A model generated the notes under the pieces. The model was not told the DNA's origin. It did not search any database and saw only the letters and a list, made by a program, of their open reading frames with translations. DNA of 6,793 bases from Methanobacteriota archaeon. Lineage in GTDB: Archaea > JACRDV01. Each line of letters opens with the position of its first letter. Within the stretch, counting starts at the first letter, position 1. Positions 6,134 to 6,793 of the stretch are shown here, piece by piece. The position numbers and the translations under genes are program-made. The stretch is from assembly GCA_024860865.1 (NCBI GenBank), contig JACRDV010000040.1, forward strand, positions 1 through 6,793. Reading direction: 5' to 3'.

Positions 6134-6223
6134 AGAAATGATTAACTTTAAGTTGTCTAAAAATTTCAAATTATTTTTCCAGCTAAATGAATTAGGGGAC
6201 TAGAATTAGAGACTGCTACAAAC
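6134..6223. terminator. Convergent spacer with T-tracts on both strands
   Basis: Gap between the small CxxC gene and the broken antitoxin gene. TTATTTTT at 6171-6178 could end plus-strand transcripts, and A5 at about 6159-6163 gives a T-tract on the minus strand. GAATTAG occurs twice (6189-6195, 6203-6209). No toxin gene or other frame of useful length lies here. Confidence 0.3.
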
Positions 6224-6512
6224 TTATTCTTTTAATGCTTTTAGATCTTCTTCAAGTTCTTTTATTCCGTATCGCACCTTGATCTTTCTTTCTCTTAAAA
6301 TTTCCATCATTTTCCAAAGAGAGATATTAACTAACCTTGCTGCCTTCCAGAGAGTTGCTTTCCTCTTTATACAGTTGAATTGTTTTCCGCAATTTCTTTT
6401 CTTTAATATCTAAAGTCAGAAGTTCTCTAACCAATTCGGATTTGTCCTTAGATTCTTCCTTTGATAGTTTTTCCAACATTTTTTGGATTTCAGCGGTTAA
6501 TCTAAAGGACAT
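6224..6512 (-). pseudogene. Frameshifted ribbon-helix-helix / UPF0175 antitoxin
   Basis: Two adjacent frames together make one antitoxin of about 96 residues. The first (6512 down to about 6363) gives MSFRLTAEIQKMLEKLSKEE and DKSELVRELL, a ribbon-helix-helix DNA-binding fold, then a linker ending in QLYKE. It then runs into nonsense and stops at 6327. In the next frame, from about 6361 to the stop at 6224-6226, the text continues KATLWKAARLVNISLWKMME, then ILRERKIKVRYGIKELEEDL and KALKE. That is the UPF0175 (COG2886-type) region, whose usual junction reads YKEGKATL. One G lost from a GGG run at about 6362-6363 explains the break. Homologues sit next to a PIN-domain toxin, and none is present downstream. 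ATG at 6512 follows a TATA-like CTATATAG (6542-6549) by a suitable distance. A sequencing error is the main alternative to real decay. Confidence 0.8.
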
Positions 6513-6541
6513 GAGCCCCCCATTTTTATCACATAATACAA

Positions 6542-6549
6542 CTATATAG
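6542..6549 (-). promoter_or_regulatory. Putative TATA box for the antitoxin gene
   Basis: The palindromic CTATATAG lies about 33 bases before the ATG at 6512. A start site some 25 bases downstream would leave a leader of about 9 bases. Antitoxins of this fold commonly repress their own promoter, so the AT-rich palindrome might also be an operator; that part is inference. Confidence 0.4.
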
Positions 6550-6589
6550 ATTGTATATTTGCTTACGCCGTTAGGAGCACGAGCTCATG

Positions 6590-6732
6590 AAGTAATAATG
6601 AGTGCCATGCAGAGCTAGAGAATGTAGGGGAAAAACTTCACATCGAGTGTGCAAATTTTGCAGAGAGAACTGTTAAATAAATCTTCAAATGGCTAAACGC
6701 CTATGAAGCCCGCTTCTTTCGGTTAAGAATGA
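6590..6732 (+). pseudogene. Possible decayed tnpB (IS200/IS605) 3' end
   Basis: No intact gene is present, but one frame from 6591 to 6681 reads ECHAELENVGEKLHIECANF and AERTVK before a stop. It resembles the zinc-finger tail of TnpB, with C-H-A and C-A-N spaced 15 residues apart and each pair lacking its second Cys. It is followed in another frame by SVQILQRELLNKSSNG, a stop, then TPMKPASFG and a stop. Such an ending is seen in archaeal TnpB proteins. The match is faint and broken by stops and a shift, so this is a weak call; unrelated intergenic DNA is the alternative. Confidence 0.25.
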
Positions 6733-6736
6733 AAAA

Positions 6737-6777
6737 CTTCAATTAAAGCAAAATCGCCTCATTTAAGCAAATTGAAG
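6737..6777. repeat. 8-bp inverted repeat near the right edge
   Basis: CTTCAATT (6737-6744) is exactly inverted by AATTGAAG (6770-6777) across a 25-base spacer. It could be a transcript hairpin, an insertion-sequence end or chance in AT-rich DNA. The window ends 16 bases later. Confidence 0.4.
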
Positions 6778-6793
6778 CTAGAGATAGGCAAAT

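Noticed and set aside
6138-6203. ATG frame of about 21 codons after the small CxxC gene
   Set aside because: No ribosome binding site and no features; it overlaps the probable terminator T-tract.
6660-6705. tRNA-like T-loop text TTCAAAT near 6684
   Set aside because: No flanking T-stem, anticodon arm or acceptor pairing could be built around it.
1-6793. CRISPR array, rRNA or integrase attachment site
   Set aside because: No regularly spaced repeats of suitable length, no rRNA-like blocks and no integrase or tRNA gene were seen.

Overview
The window is AT-rich and looks archaeal. The evidence is TATA-like promoter boxes, GGTGA/GGAGGTGA ribosome binding sites that overlap upstream stop codons, a surface protein of the archaeal S-layer/CARDB-repeat kind with a C-terminal membrane anchor, a ThiI-type enzyme with an extra Cys pair of the archaeal type, and a ribbon-helix-helix/UPF0175 antitoxin. 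A Bathyarchaeia-like or similar uncultured lineage is a guess from style; nothing here fixes the taxon.

Layout. Positions 1-192 are non-coding, AT-rich, with short repeats. Positions 193-858 (+) encode a standalone B3/B4 tRNA-synthetase-editing-like domain protein. Convergent to it, 4264 down to 911 (-) is a three-gene ABC-2 export operon: DrrA-type ATPase, six-helix permease, then a secreted, membrane-anchored protein with three Ig-like CARDB/NEW1-type repeats. The genes are tightly coupled, with ribosome binding sites built on the preceding stop codons. Upstream on the same strand are a ThiI-like PP-loop sulfurtransferase domain without its THUMP part (4314-4979) and an HxlR-family winged-helix regulator (5018-5359).

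The HxlR gene faces a CopD-like four-helix membrane protein (5452-5973, +) across a short divergent promoter region. That region holds two perfect 8-bp inverted repeats, one over the likely hxlR TATA box and one over the likely start site and ribosome binding site of the membrane-protein gene. This is a textbook layout for a local repressor. A 44-residue protein starting with a CxxC motif follows (5999-6133), with a near-perfect GGAGGTGA ribosome binding site. HxlR regulator, CopD-like protein and CxxC micro-protein together form a plausible small redox- or metal-responsive module, and this is the most interesting part of the window.

The right end is accessory DNA. A ribbon-helix-helix/UPF0175 antitoxin on the minus strand is broken by a one-base frameshift and has no toxin beside it. 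Beyond it lies about 280 bp without an intact gene, with faint traces of a decayed transposon tnpB tail and short inverted repeats.
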